Assembly (NCBI GenBank): GCA_001541255.1
Contig: LNQR01000070.1
Location: 86,217-150,216 of the forward strand
Length of the DNA: 64,000 nucleotides
Direction: 5' to 3'
From: Candidatus Magnetominusculus xianensis
GTDB taxonomy: Bacteria; Nitrospirota; Thermodesulfovibrionia; Thermodesulfovibrionales; Magnetobacteriaceae
The position numbers and the translations under genes are program-made. This document shows positions 8,288 through 16,620 of this stretch, one piece after another; position 1 is the first letter of the stretch, and each line of letters begins with the position of its first letter. Under the pieces are notes generated by a model. That model did no database searches. It was not told where the DNA came from and saw only the letters and a list, made by a program, of their open reading frames with translations.

Positions 8288-9876
8288 CTGTCTTCTTCTA
8301 TGTACACCGGTGCCGTGTGTGCCTTGATGGTTAAATCTCCGCTTGCGTCTGTGGCTGCGGCTGTGGTTACAAATGCGCTGGTGTAGTTTCGTACCTGAGT
8401 CCCTGTTAGGGCTTTAGCAGGGATGGATGTTGTTATTTTCACCTTTGACGTGGGGTCAAGTTTCAGGGTTATAGTTTTAGCTGCATTTTTGTCATCGCTC
8501 CATACTACCCAAATACGCCTGCCTCCTTTTGAGAATTTGCAGACGAACACGCTGTCTGAGTCCATTACTACCTCAGTCTTTTCCCAGTCTGAGCCGTCGA
8601 GGATTTCAATCATCTTTTTATAGGTATAGTAGGCAAGTTTCTTGTGTGATTTGCCGGAGTTTTTCCAGTTATTTACAAGGCCGTAGTAGTTAAAGGGGTC
8701 GTTGGGGTTACCGGCAAACTTGTAAAGCTCCATGACACCGTTCCAGAATATCTTGTTGAAACCGATAGAAATGGCATAGACATAGGTCTTGACTAACCCT
8801 ATGGCCTGGTCTGTTTCTGTCTGTGTGGGAAGAGTAAGCTGCTCAGAGGGGCGGCTTGGGCTGCCGTTGTACATAGCGGTCTCCAAAAAGACCGGCATCT
8901 TATCGACATTGACGCCATAGCTTTGGAGTATCTTTCGATACACGTCCAGACGAGTTTTTATCACCCTGTAGTCTTCCAGTGAGTGTATGTGCTGTTTAAT
9001 TTCAAGGACGTCGAAGTACTTACCGGCGTTATGGTTTAGAATATCGCGTAAGAATCTGCTGTTTAAATCTCCTGTTGATGCGTTAGTATCTGCCCCCGGC
9101 AGTCCGCCAAGCACGACAGAGCAATCAGGGCATTCGGCCTTAATAACTGAATAGGATTTCCTTAGAAATTGGGCATACTTATTGGCGTGGTCAGCCCAGC
9201 TTGAATGTTCACCAAGTGGTTCTGTGTCAATTTCATAGTATTTTACACGGTTTTTTAATAAGCTGATTTGTTTTTTAAGAACCGGCAGATAATGGTCATA
9301 GTTTATATCAGGCGGTGGTATATGTGGAGAGGAGCCAACCCTTGTATAAATATTCACATTGCCGGGGAGATTTTTCAGTTCAAATGCCATCTCCTGTACC
9401 CAGGCGACGCCGAGGTCGGCAAGCAGCTTGTTAATTTCTTCTTTTGAAATCACATCGCGTGAGGCCAGCTTGTCTGACAGCGGGGCAGCCCAGTACTCAT
9501 AGGGGCCGAATATACCGAAAGGGGAATCATAACGGCTGGGGCTGCCGGTGCCGCCTAATGGGGTTTCATCCGGGGCCGGAGCCAGAGCCGGAGTCAGAGA
9601 TGGGGGTGAGACGCCAGCCTTTAATAAAGCAATCCCCTCGGTTAGGAGTTTGAACGAAAGGGCGTGGTTTCCCCTGGTGAATGCCTCTTTAGATTTTTCG
9701 TCGATTTCGAGTGCCTTAGTTATTATATCTTTATTTGTCTGCCGTGTGAGAAGTTCTTTGAACTCGGCAATTTTAGCATGGATTTCGGCGAAGTTTGGAG
9801 GAGGAGGGTCTGCCCGCAACGCGGGGACGTACAAAAACACGGCAAACAGTAATAGCACTAACGAGAAAGTCTTCAC
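8284..9876 (-). CDS. Secreted glycoside-hydrolase-like TIM-barrel protein
   Basis: The GTG start at 9876 has an AAGGAG ribosome site five bases upstream and gives a clear signal peptide (FSLVLLLFAVFLYVPALRA). An N-terminal helical region (about residues 25-90) and a Pro-rich linker precede a TIM-barrel-like domain. The barrel resembles clan GH-A (GH39-like) glycosidases: YYEIDTEPLGEHSSW carries a candidate acid/base Glu after a strand, and MPVFLETAMYNG a candidate nucleophile Glu. A C-terminal beta-rich domain follows. The four-base overlap with the ligase-like gene suggests that it trims or processes the same extracellular glycan. The family assignment is tentative. Confidence 0.62.
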   Translation of the reverse strand: MKTFSLVLLLFAVFLYVPALRADPPPPNFAEIHAKIAEFKELLTRQTNKDIITKALEIDEKSKEAFTRGNHALSFKLLTEGIALLKAGVSPPSLTPALAPAPDETPLGGTGSPSRYDSPFGIFGPYEYWAAPLSDKLASRDVISKEEINKLLADLGVAWVQEMAFELKNLPGNVNIYTRVGSSPHIPPPDINYDHYLPVLKKQISLLKNRVKYYEIDTEPLGEHSSWADHANKYAQFLRKSYSVIKAECPDCSVVLGGLPGADTNASTGDLNSRFLRDILNHNAGKYFDVLEIKQHIHSLEDYRVIKTRLDVYRKILQSYGVNVDKMPVFLETAMYNGSPSRPSEQLTLPTQTETDQAIGLVKTYVYAISIGFNKIFWNGVMELYKFAGNPNDPFNYYGLVNNWKNSGKSHKKLAYYTYKKMIEILDGSDWEKTEVVMDSDSVFVCKFSKGGRRIWVVWSDDKNAAKTITLKLDPTSKVKITTSIPAKALTGTQVRNYTSAFVTTAAATDASGDLTIKAHTAPVYIEEDR

Positions 9877-10046
9877 GCGGCTCCTTCATGCGGCATTGCC
9901 GACATTATACACGTAAATATTCTACCAGAATGCGCCGCTTCTGTAAACAGGGCAAATACACTATACGTGTATTGTTGTCATAGTGGATATAGCAATCTAT
10001 TTCTTATAACAAAATGCTGTAGAGCTATGTTTTCCAGTTCATCACA

Positions 10047-10436
10047 TCATAGTCTAAGACATGCGCTAAACAAAGTGTCTCCATCTGGATAATGCTTTAA
10101 ATTCCTTGTCGCTATTTTGTATTTTTTTAAAATAGCGGTAGCATAGATCAGGCAGTCAATTGGTGTAAGCGTTATTCCTTTTGTCCTGTATTTTTTATAT
10201 ATTTCTCCAGCCTTGATAGCGACATCATGTCCAACGGGTTCAATGTGGCAAGCCTCGATAAAACTCTCTGTAGAGAATCTTTCGTTGTCCTTCATGCCGA
10301 CATGAAGTTCATAAACCGATAACACGCTTAAACAGGCAGTGTTGGCAACCCATAACCCTTCTATGGCTTCTTTTGCATAGGGCTGTCCTCTAAGATAGTC
10401 AATTGCAACATCGGTATCAATTAGAGTCAGCTCCAT
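10047..10436 (-). CDS. vapC: VapC-type PIN-domain toxin
   Basis: A PIN-domain ribonuclease of about 129 residues. The acidic metal-binding residues are in place: IDTDVAIDYLRG at the N-terminus, Glu in the YELHVGMKD segment, and TPIDCLIYATA in the C-terminal half. VapC toxins cut tRNA or rRNA and stop growth when the antitoxin is degraded. The start MELTLIDTD is preferred over an eight-codon-longer reading because it places the first PIN strand at the N-terminus. The gene overlaps the end of the antitoxin gene, the usual vapBC arrangement. Confidence 0.87.
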   Translation of the reverse strand: MELTLIDTDVAIDYLRGQPYAKEAIEGLWVANTACLSVLSVYELHVGMKDNERFSTESFIEACHIEPVGHDVAIKAGEIYKKYRTKGITLTPIDCLIYATAILKKYKIATRNLKHYPDGDTLFSACLRL

Positions 10437-10644
10437 AGTCCCTATCTTTCCGCAATTCATTGACCATTTCTATGCTATCCTGTTCTCTATTAGCCCATGA
10501 GCCAAAGCTCTGTTTAGCCTTTGCTATCCTCTGTGCTTTTAGGTATTCTCGTAAGGCGGCAGCGACAAATCCACTGAAGTTATCTGTATATTGCTGAATC
10601 TCATTTATAATATCTTCCGGCAAGGTCACAGACCTTCTTATCAT
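10417..10644 (-). CDS. vapB: Ribbon-helix-helix antitoxin (VapB-like)
   Basis: The preferred ATG at 10644 follows an AGGGGG ribosome site and yields MIRRSVTLPEDIINEIQQY, a ribbon-helix-helix DNA-binding start. The C-terminal half is charged and probably disordered until it wraps the toxin. It ends by overlapping the VapC gene by 20 bases. It should bind its own promoter, which lies in the gap shared with the divergent phosphoesterase-STAND gene, so that gene could also respond to it; this last point is inference. Confidence 0.83.
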   Translation of the reverse strand: MIRRSVTLPEDIINEIQQYTDNFSGFVAAALREYLKAQRIAKAKQSFGSWANREQDSIEMVNELRKDRDYGADSN

Positions 10645-10742
10645 AAATATCCCCCTCTTCCTGTATTTACAATAACACAAACAAGTAATATTATCAAGTG
10701 TTTAAAATATTGTATTTTCCATGTTTATGTAAAGCGTGCGTA

Positions 10743-10771
10743 TTGACTTTTACATTTGTTTATACTAATAT
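10743..10771 (+). promoter_or_regulatory. Sigma-70 promoter for the phosphoesterase-STAND gene
   Basis: TTGACT at 10743-10748 and TAATAT at 10766-10771 are separated by 17 bases. The ATG of the following gene at 10810 has a GAGGTGAGGGGG ribosome site. Confidence 0.6.
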
Positions 10772-10809
10772 TCATATCAGCATATTTCAACACAGAGGTG
10801 AGGGGGATA

Positions 10810-13566
10810 ATGGCATCGACGGAGTTAAACTGGCTGCACTTGTCTGATTTGCACTGGGGCGACGCCAGCTCAATGTTTTTATGGTCACAGGTTGAAGATG
10901 AGTTCTATACAGATTTAGAGAAAGTTCATGAAATGGCTGGCCCATTCGATGTTGTTATCTTTTCTGGTGATTTAACTAATCGTGGAACAAAAGAAGAATT
11001 TGATGCGCTTATCATACACTTACAAGATTTATTTAAGCGGCTGAAAGAACTTGGTTCTGAAAATGTAAAATTTCTGTGTGTACCCGGCAATCACGATTTA
11101 GTGAGACATGATTGTGATGAGGCTGATACATTAGCAAGCTGGTTCTCAAATGAAAAAATAAGAAAAAGATTTTTTAATGAACCAAAAAGCAGAACAAGAT
11201 TATATATAAATGAGAGATTTGAAAATTATAAAAACTTTCTGACAAGCTGCGATTTACCATTTCCTGATGATATTAACTATGGGGTTATCCCAGGTGATTT
11301 CTCTGCGGTTATTAAAAAGGGTGAGTGCCGCTTTGGACTCATAGGTCTCAATTCTGCTTTTTTGCATCTGTCTGACGATGCCAATAAATACAATATAGCG
11401 GTAGATGTTAATCAGTTTAACGGTGTTTGTGCTGATCAAAGCACACAACGCTGGTGTAATGAAAATACAATAAATATGTTAGTAACCCATCACCCGCCAG
11501 AGTGGTTAGCTGATGGAAGCACAGAAGTCCATAAATTTTTCAAATCTGACATAGCCCCGTCCGGTAGATTTCACGCCCATTTGTACGGTCACGTACATGA
11601 AACGAAAAGTACGATTATTTCTGTTGGAGGCGGCAAGTATAGACGGGAATTTCAGGGTATTTCTTTATTTGGATTGGAAAAAATAAATGGTGAAACTAAA
11701 AGAATCCACGGCTACAGCGCTGGCAAAGTCATAATTAAAGATGGACAGGGCAGGATTAGGTGGTGGCCACGAATAAGAAATAAAAAGGATGATGAAAGCT
11801 ATGTAATTGAAAGGGACATCACGTTCCATTTAAAAGAAGATGGCGGCTACTTTGAATCAGATATTTTTGATGTAAAGAAATGTATTTCAGACACACCTCC
11901 TCCCAAATCAACTAATACGTGTTCTAAGTATTCTGCTGTGACTGAAGTCATTGGGCGCGAAACTGTTATCGCTGGCGTAATAACTTTACTGAAAGATACT
12001 AATAGGCGGTTAATTACCCTTTTAGGCCCTCCGGGAATTGGGAAAACAACTATTGCTTCTGTTATTGCTTCTGTTTTTAAAGATAAGGTGAATCCAGATT
12101 TTAAAGACGGTGTTTATTGTTGTTCGTGTCAAGGGATTGAGGCAAAAGACAGTCTCACTGCCACGATTAGCTCTGTGGTTACTAATAACCCTGATACTAA
12201 CGAGAATATTTTGTTTGCGTGGTTAGAGAATAAAGAATGTCTTTTGATTTTAGATAATTTTGAAGACACTCTTGCAGATAGGGCTAATGTGGAATCATTT
12301 ATTGAAAAGTTATTAGAACAGGCCAGCGGCGTTAAACTGCTTATCACGTCCAGAGAGAGTATAAACCTTGCTGGCATAGAAAAGGTCGTGAGTGTAGAAA
12401 CTTTAACACGAGAATATTCAGAGAGACTTATTAGTAAGTTGGCAGACGACCTAACATTTACTGTTTATTTAAAGACAGGAGATTTAAACGCCCTCCTTGT
12501 TGAATTAGGCGATGTGCCGTTAGCGATAGTGCTTGCCGCGTCTAACCTTGTTTTAGGAGTTGATTATTTAACAAAGGAATTACAGAAACAAAATATTGAC
12601 GTTTTAACGAAATGTGGTATAAAGATAGAAGATACCACGAAAGACAAATGTGTTGCTAAGAGTTTTTTACTTTCTTATTCTAAAATAAAGGACAATAACG
12701 AAAGGCTTTTATTTCACATCTGCTCATTATTTCCCACCGGACTTACAGAAGCTGACGCTCAAGAAATCCTTCCCGCGCTCAAACCAAAGAATTATGCATC
12801 GCTTATATCCAAATCTCTGATTTCGTGTCCTTATAAAGGCACATACACCATGCTTGCCCTCATGCAAACCTATGCATACGGGATGTTTAAGAAAATGAGC
12901 GCAAAAAGTAAAAAATACAAAGTTATCGTAGCACGCTGGATAGATTTATGTGTCAGGAAATCGATTGAATATTATAAGACGCCTCGTGGAAAGGGCACGA
13001 GAGCGATTAACGAGCTGATTAAAGAGTTTCCAGATATGTTTAGGGTTTTGGATTACTTGATTTTAAGATCGGAGAAAGATAGTTTTTGGGAAATACTTTT
13101 TAATTTGGTTGATTTTTCAAGATTTGCGGGAATCACAAAAGAGGTTATGACTTTTTTGGAAAAAGCAAGACAAATCGCTGAGACAGCCGGAGACATTACC
13201 AATCAGGCTCGCTGCATTAGGAGTATAGGCGACATAAATTTCAGAGAATCAAGAAACAAAGAGGCCATGGAATCTTACAATAAAGCGCTGCCACTATATA
13301 AACAGGTTGGGGATATTTTAGGAGAGGCAAACTGCATTAAGGGTCTTGGGCTTTGTGTTATAAAAGATAACCAGACAGACATGGGGATAGAGGAAGTGTT
13401 TAAGGCTATAAAGCTCTATGCGCAAATAAATGATAAACATTCAACTGGAGAAGCTTACACAGAACTTGCTCATGTGCTTGAGGAGATAGAAGGATTCCAG
13501 GAAAAAGCCATTGAATATAAAAAGACAGGTGAGGAGATTTTAAATAGTATTGAACGGGCTATGTAG
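10810..13566 (+). CDS. Calcineurin-like phosphoesterase - STAND NTPase - TPR fusion protein
   Basis: The start at 10810 (MASTELNWLHLSDLHWGD) follows a GAGGTGAGGGGG ribosome site and gives 918 residues. Residues ~8-260 are a calcineurin-like metallophosphoesterase with all core motifs: HLSDLHWG, FSGDLTNRG, PGNHDL, THHPPEW and a GHVHE-type end. Residues ~390-640 are a STAND/NB-ARC-like ATPase with Walker A LLGPPGIGKTT (~404), Walker B LLILDNFED (~478) and the LLITSRE sensor. A winged-helix-like segment follows, then TPR-type helices from about residue 780 to the end. STAND proteins oligomerise on sensing a ligand and switch on an effector; here the phosphoesterase would be the effector and the TPRs the sensor. 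The neighbours (VapBC, a nucleotidyltransferase pair, IS remnants) suggest a defence role, which is inferred. Confidence 0.85.
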   Translation: MASTELNWLHLSDLHWGDASSMFLWSQVEDEFYTDLEKVHEMAGPFDVVIFSGDLTNRGTKEEFDALIIHLQDLFKRLKELGSENVKFLCVPGNHDLVRHDCDEADTLASWFSNEKIRKRFFNEPKSRTRLYINERFENYKNFLTSCDLPFPDDINYGVIPGDFSAVIKKGECRFGLIGLNSAFLHLSDDANKYNIAVDVNQFNGVCADQSTQRWCNENTINMLVTHHPPEWLADGSTEVHKFFKSDIAPSGRFHAHLYGHVHETKSTIISVGGGKYRREFQGISLFGLEKINGETKRIHGYSAGKVIIKDGQGRIRWWPRIRNKKDDESYVIERDITFHLKEDGGYFESDIFDVKKCISDTPPPKSTNTCSKYSAVTEVIGRETVIAGVITLLKDTNRRLITLLGPPGIGKTTIASVIASVFKDKVNPDFKDGVYCCSCQGIEAKDSLTATISSVVTNNPDTNENILFAWLENKECLLILDNFEDTLADRANVESFIEKLLEQASGVKLLITSRESINLAGIEKVVSVETLTREYSERLISKLADDLTFTVYLKTGDLNALLVELGDVPLAIVLAASNLVLGVDYLTKELQKQNIDVLTKCGIKIEDTTKDKCVAKSFLLSYSKIKDNNERLLFHICSLFPTGLTEADAQEILPALKPKNYASLISKSLISCPYKGTYTMLALMQTYAYGMFKKMSAKSKKYKVIVARWIDLCVRKSIEYYKTPRGKGTRAINELIKEFPDMFRVLDYLILRSEKDSFWEILFNLVDFSRFAGITKEVMTFLEKARQIAETAGDITNQARCIRSIGDINFRESRNKEAMESYNKALPLYKQVGDILGEANCIKGLGLCVIKDNQTDMGIEEVFKAIKLYAQINDKHSTGEAYTELAHVLEEIEGFQEKAIEYKKTGEEILNSIERAM

Positions 13567-13643
13567 TGGTTTGGTTGCTGAGTAATTTTGGCGGGACGAA
13601 ATAATGGCTGTCAGTTGTAATACGTACATTGCGGCAAACTCTT

Positions 13644-14177
13644 ATGGATTTTAAAGTTGTCATTGAGACACTGACAAATGATTTTGCCCGATATGATATA
13701 AGTTATGCCTTGATTGGTGGTCTGGCCTTTAATTTGTGGGGAGTACATAGGTCAACCGTAGATGTGGACTTTCTCGTCCTCAGAGATGACATGGAGCGCA
13801 TAGCGGCAATTATGGAAGCGCATGACTATGAGTGCAGGTATAAGACCGAGAACGTGTCTCAGTATGTATCGCCTTTGCGTGTGTTCGGAGAGGTTGACTT
13901 TCTTCACGCATTCAGAGACGCAACTGTCGCCATGTTAAAGAGGACAACCGTAAAGACCGCCTTTTCTGGTGCGTTAAACATTAATGTCCTGAGACCGGAG
14001 GACTTAATAGGACTAAAACTTCAGGCAATGAAAAACGACCCCGCCCGCCATGCTATCGACGCCTCTGACATCAAGGCGCTTATGCACGTCTGTGGAGGTT
14101 CACTCGATGTTGGAGCGGTAAAAAAATACTTTGAACTATTCAACATGGATTTCAGCGATTTTATTAAAGAAGAATGA
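13644..14177 (+). CDS. Nucleotidyltransferase-fold protein (AbiEii/MenT-like candidate)
   Basis: The ATG at 13644 is preferred; a TTG five codons upstream is possible, and neither has a good ribosome site. The N-terminal half carries a DNA polymerase beta-type nucleotidyltransferase signature: IGGLAFNLWG, then HRSTVDVDFLV with the metal-binding Asp pair DVD. A later segment (LRPEDLIGLKLQAMKNDP) resembles the helical part of the COG2253/AbiEii-like group. Such enzymes act as toxins in several two-gene systems by adding nucleotides to tRNA or protein, while others resistance-modify antibiotics. The 4-bp overlap with a small gene favours a toxin-antitoxin-like pair. Confidence 0.68.
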   Translation: MDFKVVIETLTNDFARYDISYALIGGLAFNLWGVHRSTVDVDFLVLRDDMERIAAIMEAHDYECRYKTENVSQYVSPLRVFGEVDFLHAFRDATVAMLKRTTVKTAFSGALNINVLRPEDLIGLKLQAMKNDPARHAIDASDIKALMHVCGGSLDVGAVKKYFELFNMDFSDFIKEE

Positions 14178-14398
14178 ACCGATTCGACAAAAGTGATTTA
14201 GACCTCTATGAGGCATCAAAATCTGAGGCGCTGCGGTTTGACATGCAGAGGGTTGCCGCGCAAAGGCATAATCCATTTGTGAAAAACGGTCAGCCCGACA
14301 TCGACGCTATCCTTCAGTTCCTTATGGAATATAACGAATTCATAAACCACGAGCCAAAGCCGTTTCGTAAGATAATTGATACTGTGATGCTGTTATAA
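14174..14398 (+). CDS. Small partner of the nucleotidyltransferase, unknown family
   Basis: A 74-residue acidic-to-neutral protein whose ATG overlaps the stop of the nucleotidyltransferase gene (ATGA). It has no signal peptide or membrane segment. The N-terminal half is charged and helical; the C-terminal half (DIDAILQFLMEYNEFINHEP, then KPFRKIIDT) looks like a compact helical hairpin. Its obligatory coupling to the enzyme gene suggests an antitoxin, chaperone or subunit role. I do not recognise the family. Confidence 0.6.
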   Translation: MNRFDKSDLDLYEASKSEALRFDMQRVAAQRHNPFVKNGQPDIDAILQFLMEYNEFINHEPKPFRKIIDTVMLL

Positions 14399-14449
14399 CA
14401 GGGGCTGTCAATATACACAAATCAGATTGTAGAATTTCCAAGATATACA

Positions 14450-14556
14450 GGGCAAACGCATTTGAAAAATTAGGCAGTAATTGCCTATATTTTTAGCATC
14501 CGACCGATGCTTTCCTGGATTCCGATGATCAACGCCAATTAAAATTACCGCCTAAT
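14450..14556. repeat. Degenerate copy of the MITE found at 34047-34178
   Basis: The left end gggcaaacgcatttgaaaa and the following 50 bases, including the gaccgatgctttcctggattcc stretch, match the intact element at 34 kb with a few changes. The right half and right terminal repeat are missing. The inner segment at 14469-14482 pairs, with one mismatch, with 14543-14556, so a hairpin can still form. Confidence 0.65.
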
Positions 14557-14599
14557 GACAAATAAACTACCCTGATACAAGGAGCAAGTAAACTGTCTA

Positions 14600-14820
14600 A
14601 GTTTTTCAGTTTTGAGTGAAGGATTACAAGAAGCAGTATTTGAGTTAGGGGGAGTACCCAAGGAGCATCAGAGGATAGATTAAGTTCGGCAGTGAATAAC
14701 ATGTCAAAGTTGGAAGAGTTGATAAAGCGTTACGATGCTTTATTGAAACACTACGGATTACAGATACAGACAGGCAAGACATTAGATAGATGCAACGCTC
14801 CATGCTATTCGACGGGCTCT
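14600..14820 (+). pseudogene. IS21-family transposase (IstA) remnant
   Basis: Two frames carry a recognisable internal part of IstA. From about 14600 one frame reads LSEGLQEAVFELGGVPKEHQ, then runs into a stop. A second frame, from about 14682, continues with LSSAVNN and LIKRYDALLKHYGLQIQTGK. Together they match the conserved IstA stretch where the LGGVP..HRTDNLSAAV motif is followed by YxxLLxHYGL. The catalytic Asp of the DDE triad lies in the damaged junction (HQRID, stop). Both ends and the partner istB are absent. It lies in a gene-free stretch of about 690 bases that otherwise holds only the MITE relic and a promoter. Confidence 0.72.
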
Positions 14821-14971
14821 TTATGCCCGAGTACATTGCGGGCTGTTGTATCCTTATCCAAATATCAACATCATAGAATAACATACGCCTTTACCCTAAC
14901 ATACGAGGACATTTTTACTTTGCTAGAAATATGACCTTTCTTTTTTGGCTTGACAGTGGCGTATAATATGC

Positions 14972-15001
14972 TTGAAGGAATGTCTGATATAATGATATAA
15001 T
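14972..15001 (+). promoter_or_regulatory. Candidate promoter of the HD-GYP/PilZ pair
   Basis: TTGAAG at 14972-14977 and TATAAT at 14996-15001 with an 18-base spacer. A second TATAAT at 14988-14993 overlaps it, so the exact start site is uncertain. Confidence 0.4.
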
Positions 15002-15089
15002 ACATGAGGTATTTACACAAGGTATTAAGAAAGTCCGGACATTAACGCTGGTGGAGTGGGACAACGATGATTGTAAGAAATATAACGCT

Positions 15090-16613
15090 ATGAAACCAAG
15101 ACGTGTAACAAAAGGGGAGATTGTTATAGGCAGACCTCTTTCGACATCTATATACGATGACCAAGGGCAGCTGCTTCTGAAAAGGGGTCACGTTATTGCC
15201 GTTAATGATGTACCAAAGAGTATTGACGCAATTGTCTTTGAGCATGAACCCCATGAAATCCCTGGTTGGGCTGATGAGTACGAAAAGGCTGAAGCAATGC
15301 TCGACCAGCAGGACTCTCCTTTTGAGCTGCTTGCGCTGCTGCAGTTCAGGCAGATGTCCCTTTTTAAAAATATCGCCACAGAAAAGGATTTTAAATCAAA
15401 GGCCATGGTGCTGGCTGCGTTAGTGGAAGAAATCTGTAAAAATGATGAAGACCTTGCACTTGGTACTATAATGCTTGATAATCAGGGCAGTTATTCGGTA
15501 AAACATCATATACACACTGCCATTGTCTGTAACATAATAGCTAAAAAGCTGGGCTGGAGTCTGCGCGAGAGGACGTCGCTCACCCTTGCTGCCCTTACTA
15601 TGAACATTGGAATGATTGAACTTCAGGACGTACTGCATAACCAGAGTGACCCGCTTACCAATTCTCAGAAGACAGAGCTGCACAGGCATCCCATTGTTGG
15701 TGCAGAGATGATAAGAAACTTTGGTATTACCGATGAACTGTGGTGTACTACCGTAGCACAGCACCACGAGATGGTTGATGGAAGCGGCTATCCAAAGAAT
15801 CTCAAAGAGGGAGATATTATTCCGGCGGCACGCCTTCTCTCTCTAAGTGACATATACTGCGCCCGTGTATCGGGCAGAGACTATCGTCCAGCCCTTGCGC
15901 CATCGTTGGCTATGAAGGAGATTTTCTTAAACAGCAAAATCGACACAGACCTCGGTATGTTATTTATTAAACACATGGGAATTTTTCCGCCTGGGACATT
16001 TGTGCGTCTGAAAAGCAATGAAATTGCTATCGTAACACAGCGTGGAAGCAAGGTAAACTATCCTATTGTACATGCAGTAATAAGGAGAACAGGGGAGGTC
16101 GCCTTTGTCCCTCCGCGCAGGGATACCTCTGTTGCAGAATATGCGATAACGGCCTTAATACCCTCTGAGAATGTCAATATAACGGTCAACCGCTATCAAT
16201 TATGGGGTTATGGTGTTTTCAAGAGGTCAAAGACCCTCAAAAGGAAGGATGAAAGGGTGTTTGTCAGCGTACCGGCAAAGCTCCTTGATATGCAGACTAT
16301 AACCACGATGGATGCTGTCATAATCAATGTAAATGAGAGCGGCTGTATGCTTAAGATGACCCCTGAGGCTGCGGGGTACTTAACTATTGGCACGACCTTG
16401 CATGTGACTTTTAAGATATTGACATATATCGTGGAAAACGCAGCCGCCGAAGTAAAAAACATTCAGCCAAAATATGATACTTTGTTGATAGGGACGATGT
16501 TTACAGAAATATCTGAGACAGATAAGGACAATATCCGCACATATCTTAAGACGCTTGACCAACCTGCTGAGGCGCAGCAGCCGTTACCTAACCCCCTTGA
16601 ACAAATGATATAA
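15090..16613 (+). CDS. Degenerate HD-GYP domain protein with C-terminal PilZ domain (copy 1)
   Basis: The ATG at 15090 is chosen because its product aligns with the next, paralogous gene; a GTG at 15051 would add 13 residues. Residues ~1-75 form an N-terminal module ending in LLLKRGHVI. The middle is an HD-GYP domain: the GYP loop (QHHEMVDGSGYP) and LSLSDIYCA are kept, but the position of the catalytic HD dyad reads TMNIGMIE, so metal binding and c-di-GMP hydrolysis are doubtful. The C-terminal ~110 residues are a PilZ domain with RKDER (RxxxR) and NVNESG, the second motif slightly altered. It is probably a c-di-GMP receptor rather than an enzyme. Confidence 0.78.
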   Translation: MKPRRVTKGEIVIGRPLSTSIYDDQGQLLLKRGHVIAVNDVPKSIDAIVFEHEPHEIPGWADEYEKAEAMLDQQDSPFELLALLQFRQMSLFKNIATEKDFKSKAMVLAALVEEICKNDEDLALGTIMLDNQGSYSVKHHIHTAIVCNIIAKKLGWSLRERTSLTLAALTMNIGMIELQDVLHNQSDPLTNSQKTELHRHPIVGAEMIRNFGITDELWCTTVAQHHEMVDGSGYPKNLKEGDIIPAARLLSLSDIYCARVSGRDYRPALAPSLAMKEIFLNSKIDTDLGMLFIKHMGIFPPGTFVRLKSNEIAIVTQRGSKVNYPIVHAVIRRTGEVAFVPPRRDTSVAEYAITALIPSENVNITVNRYQLWGYGVFKRSKTLKRKDERVFVSVPAKLLDMQTITTMDAVIINVNESGCMLKMTPEAAGYLTIGTTLHVTFKILTYIVENAAAEVKNIQPKYDTLLIGTMFTEISETDKDNIRTYLKTLDQPAEAQQPLPNPLEQMI

Positions 16614-16620
16614 TCTCCCT

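Noticed and set aside
9548..9916. A 122-codon plus-strand frame opposite the glycosidase-like gene
   Set aside because: It is antisense to a well-supported gene with signal peptide and ribosome site, and shows only Ser/Ala-rich sequence without domain features.
14692..14934. An 80-codon frame starting with GTG
   Set aside because: Its first half is the second frame of the IS21 transposase remnant and the rest has no similarity or ribosome site, so it is not a separate gene.
14950..14967. TTGACA and TATAAT close together upstream of the HD-GYP pair
   Set aside because: They are separated by only six bases, far too close to act as -35 and -10 of one promoter; the TTGAAG/TATAAT pair at 14972-15001 is better spaced.
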